The position numbers and the translations under genes were made by a program. A DNA stretch of 64,000 nucleotides from contig OY540813.1 of NCBI GenBank assembly GCA_961205875.1, positions 2,451,001 to 2,515,000 of the forward strand, written 5' to 3'. The notes below the pieces were generated by a model. The model was not told the DNA's origin. It was given only the letters and a program-made list of their open reading frames with translations, and did no database searches. The DNA comes from Sialis fuliginosa. Its lineage: Eukaryota > Arthropoda > Insecta > Megaloptera > Sialidae. Below, piece after piece: positions 54,367 through 64,000 of this stretch (the stretch's first letter is position 1; every line of letters begins with the position of its first letter).

Positions 54367-54480
54367 AGAGTGTCCAACCTTTTGAACTTTCTGGGCCGCA
54401 TAGCAGAAACTTTAATTAATTTATTTTACTAAGGGCCGCAGGCCAGAATATAAAACTGAGGACCTTTTTTTTTTGGTCGT
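54367..54480 (+). mobile_element. Family H terminal fragment
   Basis: GAGTGTCCAACCTTTTGAAC, CTGGGCCGCATAGC, TTTACTAAGGGCCGCAGGCC and AACTGAGGACC are the complement of the right end of H at 58866-58979. The TGTCCAACC...GGGCCGCA terminus is hAT-like. The rest of the element is missing. Confidence 0.65.
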
Positions 54481-54689
54481 GCCAATTTGAATTCCTAATT
54501 TTATTAAAAAATTAAAAGTATATAATAATTAAATTTAACAATTTTTGAAGTCAATGCCAAGCCAGTAAAAATTTTTTAAGAAATAAAAAAATAAAAATTT
54601 GAGTATAATAAGATCGAACGTTAAAATAAAATCCTTTTTTCACGAAGGAGGGGAGGGAATTCTACAATCTTATCAACAATCAAATAAAA
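54481..54689. other. Spacer with family P remnant
   Basis: ATTTAACAATTTTTGAAGTC followed by AATGCCAAGCCAGTAAAAA (54530-54570) is a family P end. Nothing else is seen. Confidence 0.4.
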
Positions 54690-55000
54690 AATAAATAAAA
54701 ATGGAGCAGTGGGGTAGAAGGAGGATTAGCCTTAATTCTAGTGAAAACTGCACATAATTAAAAAAATAAAATAAAATATTGTCAACGAGTCGCTACTGAT
54801 AATTCAGTATCAAGTAAATATAAGAAAAATGTGGAAGAAGGAATGTGAGGGGGTATAAAGTAGACAGTGAAAGCCTTAATTTTAGTGAAAACTACACCAA
54901 TTTTTTTATAATTAAAAAAATCTAAAATCTGATCGACGAGCCACTACTGAAGTGAAGTATCAACTAGAAGATAAAAACGATTGCTGAAATGGGGGAGGGG
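54690..55000 (+). repeat. 144-bp degenerate tandem duplication
   Basis: GCCTTAATTCTAGTGAAAAC at 54729 and GCCTTAATTTTAGTGAAAAC at 54873 mark two units. Both continue with AATTAAAAAAAT, GAC/ACGAGTCGCTACTGA-type sequence and a G-rich segment. They are more diverged than the 53929 pair. Confidence 0.75.
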
Positions 55001-55512
55001 GGTATGGGGGTAGGTCGAAGCCGAAGATCAGACTGATAAAAATCAGTGGAAGGAACGATTTCTAAAGTTTTCTCGAATACTCTCGTTATCTTATATTAAT
55101 GACGACTAAATATGCCAAAGTTAGTTTTTATTTATGCCCCTTCGAAAACTTTAGCGTATAATTTTTGATTATTTTAAATTACAACAATGGGATCATCTTA
55201 AAGCGCTTGTTAAATTCGATATTCTGGTATTTAATGATCTGGAAGAAATTACAATGATATGCTAAAATATTAAAATTAAGAATTAATTATAGTTAAAATT
55301 CAAAAATAAAACCGATCAACTTTTCTGTCTAGTGTTCACAAATGTTACTTAAATTATTACAAACGAATAAATTGAAAAACAATACGGTACGCGACACTAA
55401 TATACAAGGCTCGACTCGAATTTGACATTTTTTTTATGAAATGTGAAAAGGTTAACCTAGTATAGAGATTCCCAACCTTATGCACTAATTTGTGGGTGCC
55501 CTAAAGAGAATA
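55001..55512. other. No gene seen
   Basis: Nothing recognised. Confidence 0.4.
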
Positions 55513-56005
55513 TAAGGTACTGGCACCAGTCTTTGTCGCTTTAAGAGCAAGGTATACTGTTTAGGCTTCTTTTTTGTAATTCTCATGTTACCAAAGTCCG
55601 CAAATATATTTAGTTTTTTAAATTATAGCCTTTTATTTTGTTTATGTTTTTTCTCCAGTAAGTAAAACCAGTAATGGGCACCTAGTAATGGACACTTGCT
55701 AATGATTACAAAATGATAAGTAGTACAACACAAAATTATAAAATAAACAATCGTAAAATTTGAAACAATGTAAATCAGATGCTATGATAATATAATAATT
55801 TATATAACTACACTACTAATTAGTTTAAATGTCCACCATTTTGACACCTATTGGCCGATTGTTATCAAATTAAGTTAATTGTCTCTAGATTGATTTAGTA
55901 ATGGCAGTATGTAATCAAATATCAACAAATATTTATATTTTAGTAGATTTAATTAAACAAGTGTCCAAAACTGGGGTATGATTCAAGACTGGTGCCAGTA
56001 TCTTT
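55513..56005 (-). mobile_element. Family A MITE, reverse orientation, both ends present
   Basis: AAGGTACTGGCACCAGTCTT at the left and AAGACTGGTGCCAGTATCTT at the right are inverted ends. The interior runs in the reverse order of the 964 copy (AAAGTCCGCAAATATA near the left, CAAATATCAACAAATATT near the right). ATAT at the left and TATT at the right fit a TA target. Confidence 0.87.
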
Positions 56006-56636
56006 ATTTTATTGCCGGTATAAAAGTTGGGAACCCCCGGATGTAGTAAGATAATTTCAAATAATAAACGTAATGCAAGTAACAAAAAAAAAAACAAAAC
56101 TAACGACCATAATTTAAATTCATCGTGACCTTTTAAAGAAAATTTGTACTTTTTACTGTGAAAACCTTTAGTATGAAGAGAAAAGCAGATATCTAGCGAG
56201 CCGTGTGAGTTATTGTCACATTTGGGCAGCAGCCAATTGGCGCTCGTATTTTACCTAAACCACTGCACTGATTGGAAACTCTACTCTCTGTATGTGGAGC
56301 TGGGGCGGTGGAAAGAGAGGGGAGGGTGGGGGTGGGTAAAGATGTTCGTTACCGGATGTAGTAATTTACACTACGGAAAAAAATTAACCCCGGGTTCCGA
56401 TTGGATCCTCTAATTGTTTTCTATCGTTTTGGTTCAATATGTACTTGCAGTATTTATTTATTTTCGATTCTTACGCGTGTTTCCATCTAACCCTTTTTAC
56501 CGATTGGTTTAATAGTCGAATTTCTTCGTATGTCGAAAACAATTAGGGTATTTCTGACCTGTTTTTTATACTGCCCATTAAAATAAATGTAAGTAATAAA
56601 AATATTTATATAGATATAAGAAATTTCCCAATTTTT
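56006..56636. other. No gene recognised; CCAAT-bearing patch
   Basis: 56215-56345 has CAGCCAATTGGCGCTCG, ACTGATTGGAAA and a purine-rich GGAAAGAGAGGGGAGGGTGG stretch. It is apparently single-copy, and an open frame here shows no domain. Confidence 0.35.
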
Positions 56637-57510
56637 AATAAGGGAAGCATATTTTGTCAATCCTCCCCCTCCTATTAACAAAAAAAAATATGAAACACAT
56701 TAAATTCAAACTTTTACTTTTTAAAATAAATTTTTATATATTTATATAGTAACTAAATGATTCTACGTCGTATTTTCTTGTATTTTAGTCGATATTTGTA
56801 TGACGAGTTGAAGTTCACTGCAGGAAATTTCACTAAAAAATTTAGAATTTTTAATTTCGTTAAAAGTATGTTTATTGTATAGAAAATGACGTGAAAAGTT
56901 GAACTGTTCAAACTGCAGGTCTGTATCTCAAACCGTTCTCGAGATATAGCCTCTCAAAGTTTTAGTTTTTTCAAATTTTTGGAGAAAAAAGGCCGTAACT
57001 TTTGAACGTGTGGTCGGAATTGATTATAGTTGACGGATTTGAAATCAGCGTGTCAAAATCTATATAATGACATGTATAATACTTTAAAATCCGACAAAAA
57101 AATTTTGGCCAAAAATCGACATTTTTTTAAGGTATACCCCCTTTGAATTTTTTCGATATTTCGCGAAATTTTTTTTCCCGAGTTTTAAGGTATTATACAT
57201 GTCATTATATAGATTTTGACATGCTGATTCCAAATCCGTCAACTAAAATCAATTCCGACCACACGTTCAAAAGTTATGGCCATTTTTCTTCAAAATTTTG
57301 AAAAAACTGAAACTTTGAGAGGCGATATCTCGAGAACGGTTTGAGATACAGACCTGCGGTTTGAAACAAACAACTTTTTACGTCATTTTCTATACAAAAA
57401 ACATACTTTTAACGAAATCAAAAATTCGAAATTTTTTAGTTAAATTTCCTTCAACTCGTCATACAAATATCGACTAAAATACAAGAAAATAAGACATAGA
57501 GTTATTATAG
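56637..57510. mobile_element. Family B palindromic element, copy 3
   Basis: A left flank of about 125 bp (AATAAGGGAAGCATATTTTG onward) matches copy 1. The palindromic core spans 56763-57498, with ACCGTTCTCGAGATATAGCC at 56932 and its complement ending at 57340. The right arm has lost about 15 bases around the CTGCAG region. Sequence to the right does not match copy 1, so the true right end is lost or differs. Confidence 0.85.
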
Positions 57511-58113
57511 TTCTATAATTGAGATTGTAAATTAATATTAACACACCCTAAATCACCTACACATCATTTACAAAAATCTGAGGTCGCGTAATTTGTGTAC
57601 TTTCATAGTTAAAAGTAAACTAAAACTTATTCAGTTAATATTACAAATGTACACAGATGAGATAGTTATTTGGGAGTCTGTCTATGCAAACACAATCTTA
57701 AAATTCTGCACCCCTGCCAGCATCTATTACAAACCCCAACAAACAATCAGAAAAGGGACACAATTTGAGGTTAGATACACACGCAGATAATATATCGGCC
57801 TAATCAACGTAAATCGTGTGAAAACAGTTGCCTACTTTAAATATTTGCTTTTGTAAAACAACTATTTGTGTTTAGTTTAACCGTTGTGGTCTGTACGGGG
57901 AGGGGGGGGGTTCCTGTACCCCCACACCATATTAATGTACCTGATTGGCAATCGAACAACACGCATAGTAATTCCAGGATTAGCTGACACACATAGTTAT
58001 TATGCAAGGATCAGATAATGCAGTATAATCCTGTTAATTTACATGTGAATCTTCCTAATTGATATAATACAGAATGGCCTAGAAATTATCCCGTGTATTT
58101 TGAAAAAAAGTCA
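57511..58113. other. No gene seen; G run
   Basis: A GGGGAGGGGGGGGG stretch lies at about 57897-57910. Nothing else is recognised. Confidence 0.4.
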
Positions 58114-58979
58114 TTGTCCAACCCGTGGCCCGCAAGGATAATTAAAAAAAAAACATCTGCCAAGTAAATGCACAGTGCTTCCTCGTGTTAAATTCACTAA
58201 ATCCATTTAATTTTTATACAAATTTTACTAAAAAATCTTAGATCGAAATTTTTTTTAAAACGCACCTGAATATTTTTTCATTTATTTTTAATTTTTTGAC
58301 AATTTCAATCTAAATCTAAATTTATGCAAACGCCAAAGTGACATTTAATATGTCCAATCAAATATCAATTTAGAAAAACAAAACACGAATTTTTAAAATA
58401 AAATGAGATAAATCTTTGTAAGGGAATATTTTACAACAAACGTAGTAGACCCATATTATAGGAAATTTAATGCTCTACAAAAAATATTCTATAAAATTTT
58501 CTCGTAACATGTGTCGTTCTTGAGATATCTTGAAAAAAGAAATATTTTACAGTGTCACCCCTCCCCCTTACACACGATTTTGATGATTTTTAAATGGGAC
58601 CGTCCTCAAACCAAACCCAACCATCCGACCAAGTTTCAATAATACTGGTTGAGTGGTTCATGAGTTATGCGTGTGACAAGGATTCAGGGCACAGACGGAC
58701 GGACGGACGAAAGACACGGAACGAAAAGTGTTTGTCTTGACGTGAAACGGATAAATCAATTTAAAATTTTGAAATTGGAGAACTTTTTTTTTGTCTCAAT
58801 CTGAAACGATCACATAGCTTCTCGTATCTTCGATATTGCGAGGAAGCAATAATAATAATATAACTGCATCGAAATTAGCACGACTAAAAAAAAGGTCCTC
58901 GGTTTTATATTCTGGCCTGCGGCCCTTAGTAAATTGAGTTTATGCTATGTGGCCCAGAAGGTTTAAAAGGTTGGACACC
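58114..58979 (+). mobile_element. Family H element, most complete copy (hAT-like ends)
   Basis: TTGTCCAACCCGTGGCCCGC at the left and, inverted on the right, GTGTCCAACC...GGGCCACATAG bound about 866 bp. Inside are AAACGCACCTGAATATT, GAGTGGTTCATGAGTTATGC, a GACGGACGGACGGACGA run and CTTCTCGTATCTTCGATATT. The termini look like hAT, while the interior (a query-like GGACCG...CAGACGGACGG segment) resembles a retroelement tail, so H may be composite. No target duplication or transposase is seen. Fragments lie at 2128, 6655, 11816 and 54367. Confidence 0.6.
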
Positions 58980-59833
58980 TATGATTTAAACAACCTCCCC
59001 CCCCCCCGAAAAATGAATTTTCGAAATATTACTCTTAGTTTGCAGTACTCTGTACTGTATTTTTCAAATATTTTTTTTGGTTGTCCATCAAAATGAAAAA
59101 GTAATTTATCAAAATAGTCGATATTTATTAAAATTGTCCGATTATTAACTACCTTTGGCGAATTTGGCAAAAAAAGCACTGTGCAATAATTTGGCAGATG
59201 TTATTTCTACATTAATAAATTTTTAAAACCGAAAAAAGACATTTTGGATTTTAATTACATACAAAAAATGCCCCATATAAGCTCAGACAAGAAAAAACTA
59301 TAGTTACCTATAAAAAAATTTCATATCATGAATATGCAATAATAAAAATCCAAAAGTGAAAGAAAAGACATTATTTTCTGTCTTATTTAATACCCATAAT
59401 GCCTTTCACTTTGTGACGAAACAAACAATAATTTTATTTGCGAGAGCATTTTATTATATTTTGATTACATTTAGAACGTGTTGTGAAAGTATACCCGCAT
59501 AACTTTTTTATGAGTGCTGCTGACCAGATCGACAAGAAATATATTTATTTGATCGTTTTCTCGAGGTTCTTATGAATATTTCATTTTTATTCCCGTTAAG
59601 TTTATTTGTGTATATATTGACACCACTTTGGGGGTAAACTGTATTTGTATTTATTATTGTATGTCGTAACAAATACAATATATAAATAAATATCACAACG
59701 ATATTGTATCAAATATAAGTATTTATTTATTTATATATTTATTATAAGTCTATCGATACAATATAAAGTTATTTATTTTATATGTTTTTATGTATCGGAC
59801 CCGGTGTTAACCGGGGATATAAATTTTATCTGC
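58980..59833. other. AT-rich DNA, no gene seen
   Basis: A C run sits at about 58997-59006. The TATTTATTTATTTATATATT region near 59720-59740 is simple sequence. 59130-59205 resembles the H-adjacent sequence at 12140-12200. Confidence 0.4.
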
Positions 59834-60545
59834 GTATAGAAATAAACGCAAGTTAACTCTCATCAGTACTGTGTTTTCAGTTTCTGTTTATAAGTAGAAA
59901 AGAAGAGAGAGAGAGAACATACATACATATATTTGTATTAAAAAAGACACACTGTCAGATAGATAGACAGACAGACATGTGTATTTCGTAACATATGGTT
60001 GTATAACAAAGTAAAAAAAAATACAACAGACTTGAACTACGTGACAAATGTATGAAAATGTAAGTAACACGTAGCCTAGCAACGTATAGAAATAAATGCA
60101 AGTTAACTCTCATCAGTACTGTGTTTTCAGTTTCTGTTTATAAGTAGAAAAGAAGAGAGAGAGAGCATAAATATCTTTGTATTAAAAAAAGACACACTGA
60201 CAGATAGATAGACAGACAGACAGACATGTGTATTTCGTAACATATGGTTGTATAACAAAGTAAAAAAAAAATACAACAGACATGAACTATATGACAAATG
60301 TGTATATATGAAAATGTAAGTAACACGTAGCCTAGCAACGTATAGAAATAAATGTAAGTTAACTCTCATCAGCACTGTGTTTTCAGTAACTGTCTATAAG
60401 TAGAAGAGAGAGAGAACATACATATCTTTGTATTAAAAAAATATACACTGACAGATAGATAGACAGACAGAGAGACATATGGTTGTATAACAAAGTAAAA
60501 AAAACATAACAGACATGAACTATGTGACAAATGTGTATATATGAC
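59834..60545 (+). repeat. 250-bp tandem array, 2.8 units
   Basis: GTATAGAAATAAACGCAAGT at 59834 recurs in near-identical form at 60084 and 60340 (periods 250 and 256). Each unit includes CTCTCATCAGTACTGTGTTT, a GAGAGAGAGA stretch, CAGATAGATAGACAGACAGA and ACATATGGTTGTATAACAAA. Units one and two end with ACACGTAGCCTAGCAAC, and the third stops before this segment. Differences are mostly in microsatellite lengths. Confidence 0.93.
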
Positions 60546-60546
60546 T

Positions 60547-60790
60547 TTTTACATCGTTCTCCCCCGCTTCCCCCTCAGTGTCTACGCACGGTTATGATTG
60601 GTTGTCAATCAGAATTATTGATGAGAAGCTGTGATTGGTTTTTGTACGCAGAGCCACTGGCGCCAGAAACAAAGAAAACTCGGCAGGAAACTTTTGTTTG
60701 CATTGTTTTGATAGAGAACTTTCTACGAGCCTGCTGTAATTCATTAATATAGTTGACTAGGAGAAGATCGCGCTAAACTTATCGAAGGAA
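60547..60790 (+). promoter_or_regulatory. Candidate promoter-like single-copy patch with two CCAAT boxes
   Basis: GGTTATGATTGGTTGTCAAT (near 60590) and GCTGTGATTGGTTTTTGTAC (near 60630) each carry an ATTGG box about 40 bp apart. A GC-richer CAGAGCCACTGGCGCCAGAA follows. The region directly abuts the 250-bp array and matches no repeat in the window. A downstream TTGATAGAGAACTTTCTACG offers no clear TATA or splice signal. Promoter or exon function is a guess. Confidence 0.25.
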
Positions 60791-61204
60791 TTTGTCAAGT
60801 TTAGTTTTTTGTTGTTAATGTTATCTTGTTGAGAAATATTTTCTCTGTAGATAGATAATGAAGTTTGTCAATAATAATGGACAGTATTAGAGACATATTT
60901 TAGATGATAAAGCAATTGACTTTAAGGTTATTCAATCGTTAGACAAATATATAGATAGCTCATACATTTTTAAATATTGGATTAAGATTTTTTAGTACAA
61001 ATAGAGTTTTTAATACACGGTAAATGAGATAACTCGCTGAAAGTGCTTTATTTATTGAAATTCTACACATAGCTGTTTTAAACACTGATCATTCGAAACT
61101 TCAGCCCTTTTAAATACTATAAAAATTATAAAACACATACATTCACGTGTAGTTTTAGAATCAGATTTGTTAAAAAAACATTTTTCTAATAAATTTCCGA
61201 GATA
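60791..61204. other. AT-rich DNA, no gene seen
   Basis: Nothing recognised. Confidence 0.35.
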
Positions 61205-61500
61205 CAAAGTAGCCTATGTCCTTCCTCAGGTTGCAAGCTATCTCCCTGCCAAATTTCATCACGATCGCTTCAGCGGTTTAGTCGTGAGGAGGTAATAGAC
61301 ATACAGACACACTTTCGCATTTATAATATTAGTACGGCGTTTTTTTTTTGTTTTTGATATTTAATCACTATAAAAAATCGTAAATATCTCGGTTTCTATG
61401 CGAGATAGGGGTAAATTTGCCTAAAAAATCTTTACACCCCCGTAGGATTTTCCCGCCGTATCGAACGTGACCAGTTACATCTGTGATAAAAAATCCTATG
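61205..61500 (+). mobile_element. Family O pieces
   Basis: 61205-61338 has CCTATGTCCTTCCTCAGGTT, CTATCTCCCTGCCAAATTTC and a CTTTCGCATTTATAATATTA tail. 61370-61500 has AAATCGTAAATATCTCGGTT and TTTTCCCGCCGTATCGAACG, which match the left part at 53100-53200. The parts are in the order tail then left part, so either two copies abut or a tandem arrangement exists. Confidence 0.65.
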
Positions 61501-63106
61501 AAATTTAACTTATCAAAATTTAAAATTCTAATGCCTATTAATAAATCGTTTATTTGAGAAAAAATAAAAAAACTCCGTTGATTATGGGAAAAATAAAATA
61601 TATGATACGCCACTGGCTTTACGGAGCACACTGGTAACAAAAATATTAACCAATTGATTATATTATATAACATTAACAAAATATCAACGTCAATGTATTT
61701 TTATGTATTTTTTTGATAATTTTTCTGTTAAATAAAGTTGTTTGATTATTTACATAATTTTTTATGATAATATCTAAATGTATATATTTACTTGATCCAT
61801 CAAAAAATTAACACAGTTAATTGTATGCTCGTATCCTTTTTACAACAAAATTATAAGCGTATTATTATATGTGTTTGCACGCTAAAAATATACATAAAAA
61901 TTACAAATTCTAAAATGAATTAACGTCACATTTTCACAAATGTATAAATTTACATTTTCATCCCGCGTTATCTATTACCCAGTGTTACTCAAATTATGCC
62001 GTCGACTTTAAAATGCAAGCGAAATATAAAAATATACTACATACGTACATACATGTGCCTCGCAATTTCTCTCCACTTTCTTCGCATTTTATTTATTTAT
62101 TTTTCTATTCTTTTAGCTCGCAGACATCCGTTGCGACAATTTTTCATTTATTTTACTTTTTTTTATATAGCAGATACGTGTGCATATTTATAATTAAAAA
62201 ATATGCATAAATGTACAGTAGAATTGGTCGAATATCTGTTTTTTGACGTAGAACTATTAAGTAGAACTGATAATCGTAAAGCAATAAATAAAATTCCAAT
62301 ACATATCTTAATAAAAAACAAATTGGCGGACTTGTAAATTTTTTTTGCAAAAAATTGTATTTTTTTCGTTGAAAATCGAGAAAAACAGGAAATTATTAAT
62401 AAAAATATTTTTGTTTTTACGTAATACGATAAACATTAGTGTGCAGAACAACGTGTTAAAATTATAACTCGATCTGTTGATTAGAATTTCGTTTTTGCTC
62501 CTCACCAACCGAAAAAAGTGATTTCGAGAAAAACGCGTTTAAAGATTTAGTAACAGATTTTTTTGTTGTTCTCTTCAATGTGCTATAACTTCGTAAATAC
62601 TTTTAATTTCGGTCTAAAATTTTCACAGTATACTCTCAAAATATTTTAATTTCATAATTATATATATTTATATATATATATATATATATATATTTTATAC
62701 GTATAAGTCGACACGCCGAAATTCTGTCTTAAGATCATAACTACGAAACCTCATAAACCAAGAATATCAGTATTTTGAATATTATAAATAATGATTTAAA
62801 CTGCTCCAACTTTTATTCACTCGAATATACATTTTACATACGACATATAACAGTAGGTATACTATATATATACGATATACCTAATGGTGTTTTTGTATTT
62901 GATCATCCGTCATGTTGGTACGAGTGTAATAAGCTGTTGTCGGCCTGCTCGCACATAAATGTCATTCGTTCACCTCAAAAATATCCTACGTCATGAAAAA
63001 ATACCCATAACTCATCGCGTCAAGGATTCATATGCTCTTGTTTTATATTTAATGGAGTTTTTGTTTTACCTGAATTTTTATAAAAAAAAATAAAATCAGA
63101 GACTCG
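61501..63106. other. No gene seen; TA microsatellite
   Basis: 62658-62694 is a TA-rich microsatellite. TTTCGAGAAAAACGCGTTTA at 62523 is shared with family K (30937), followed by GTTGTTCTCTTCAATGTGCT, so a K-related fragment is likely. Other sequence is AT-rich and featureless. Confidence 0.45.
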
Positions 63107-63299
63107 AAAGATGAAAGACTTTTCTTCATAACTCGATTAAAAATGGTCGTACAGCGATATAAAAAAAAGTAAATTGAAGAGAAAAGTCTAATTTACAAAA
63201 GTAAAGATGAAAGACTTTTCTTCATAACTCGATCAAAAATGGTCGTACAGCAATATAAAAAAAAGTAAATTGAAGAGAAAAGTCTAATTTACAAAAGTT
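63107..63299 (+). repeat. 96-bp tandem duplication
   Basis: AAAGATGAAAGACTTTTCTT starts at 63107 and again at 63203. Both units contain AATGGTCGTACAGC and AAATTGAAGAGAAAAGTCTA and differ at only a couple of positions. AAAGTCTTTC-type inverted words lie within each unit. A distant relative is at 28080-28220. Confidence 0.93.
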
Positions 63300-63924
63300 A
63301 TTTATTAGATTTGACCAAAAAAAATTATTACGACCCGTGAAGGCTCTCAAAATTTTCAAAATTTTTTTACTATAAAATTTTGATTAATTTCGTTTTCAGC
63401 GCCCAAAAATATATTGACAGGGTACTGGATCTCTGTATCTTGACTTCTAGGTTTAAGTCACGTAGTTATGTGAAAAACATGATATCACATTACATTTATA
63501 TATTTTCCAATATATTTAAAATATGTTAAAAATAAAACTATGTTTTTCATAAACCGTAAACCGGAACTAAACCATTATTTGTTGCGGTTCAAGTCCCAGT
63601 TATAAAATATTTATTGTGACGACATTTAAGCAATGCCGAAAAATCAAAAAGTTTTTCTTTGAATTTTATGAGTTTTCCGCTATGTCAGTGCGAACTTTAG
63701 AAGAAGTTGAGTGAAGCCTAGTATTATTTTTGAAAGTCAACAAGCACCTCCTCCTCTTCCTTCTGTAAGGATTCCCAAGGAATCATTTTACGTTATTTTT
63801 GTTCCAAACTTTTCCTACTGCCGTAAAATAAGTTTAAAATATTTTATACGTATAATTTTCTTCTTATTAGTACTGTTCATTTTTGTACGAAAATAACGTA
63901 GGCTTCCGCGGTGAAAATTATTGT
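63300..63924. other. No gene seen; family J fragment
   Basis: ATCTTGACTTCTAGGTTTAA at 63437 is a worn family J end. The rest is unremarkable. Confidence 0.45.
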
Positions 63925-64000
63925 TTGAATATATCGTACTTGGTTTATACCTCAGTGTTATTTAATTAAATGTACTTAAATAGAAATATTTGTTGATATT
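63925..64000 (+). mobile_element. Family A MITE, cut by window edge
   Basis: TACCTCAGTGTTATTTAATT leads into AAATGTACTTAAATAGAAAT and ATTTGTTGATATT, the start of family A in plus orientation. The terminal repeat is diverged and the rest lies beyond the window. Confidence 0.65.

Noticed and set aside
54735-54760. Possible intron/exon signals in AT-rich repeats
   Set aside because: Splice-like strings are too frequent in this sequence to support a call without transcript evidence.
59880-60375. Minus-strand frames of 64-82 codons repeated in the array
   Set aside because: They recur only because the DNA repeats in tandem; the content reflects GAGA and CAGA microsatellites.
63585-63600. GGTTCAAGTCCCAG resembles a tRNA B box
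   Set aside because: No matching T stem, A box or acceptor stem could be found around it.

Overview
This is a 64 kb AT-rich, gene-poor stretch of animal nuclear DNA, most likely from an insect. Several dispersed repeats resemble ones I know from moth and butterfly genomes: fragments ending in an ACTAGCTGTTACCCGCGACT-type motif at one end and ATTTATAATATTAGT at the other, and fragments beginning TTTTTAACCGACTT and containing GGTGGTCCCATATAAA. Short CCTAACCTAA motifs are also scattered through it. Lepidoptera is therefore the best guess, held with moderate confidence, because related repeats occur in other arthropods. I find no intact protein-coding gene, rRNA or convincing tRNA. The longest open frames (137-148 codons) coincide with transposon ends or inverted repeats, lack recognisable domains and are treated as chance.

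The recognisable content is almost all DNA transposons, most of them short and non-autonomous (MITEs). Insertion scars are readable for many. Four hAT-type elements have perfect 8-bp target duplications: 9038-9741 (CTTCCAAT), 32426-32716 (GTAATCAA), 34711-35132 (ATGTAGAA) and 37410-37714 (ATTTAAAC). A piggyBac-type MITE sits between TTAA sites (45758-45893). A pogo/Tigger derivative between TA sites (28832-29365) keeps the last codons of its transposase (29010-29240). Two families with 3-bp targets (family D at 25832-26310 and 39841-40169; family F at 49464-49743 and 50438-50768) look PIF/Harbinger-like. Family A (about 500 bp, ends AGGTACTGGCACCAGT) occurs about ten times, including at both edges of the window. 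Family E (ends CAGGGTGGTCCGG, TA target) occurs twice, each copy carrying a different nested insertion.

The second theme is fold-back DNA. Family B is a nearly complete 740-bp palindrome present three times (4573-5317, 40991-41690, 56763-57498). 35533-36057 is a 525-bp fold-back whose arms carry a CCAAT box, an E2F-like GGCGCGGGAA and a perfect CRE (TGACGTCA). 36205-36944 is another long inverted repeat. 7675-7729 is a GC-rich palindrome with perfect 27-bp arms. Smaller fold-backs lie at 11408, 20188, 22205, 29664 and 52232.

The third theme is tandem arrays: an AAGTACTT-rich array (14566-15240), 188-bp units (23027-23588), 250-bp units (59834-60545) and duplications at 13981, 15857, 38061, 53929, 54690 and 63107.

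A few GC-richer single-copy patches (37205-37395, 38815-39080, 52700-52870, 60547-60790) are the only candidates for host exons or promoters, all at low confidence. Repeat family letters (A, B, ...) are my own labels. All copies were found by eye, so boundaries without a target duplication are approximate.
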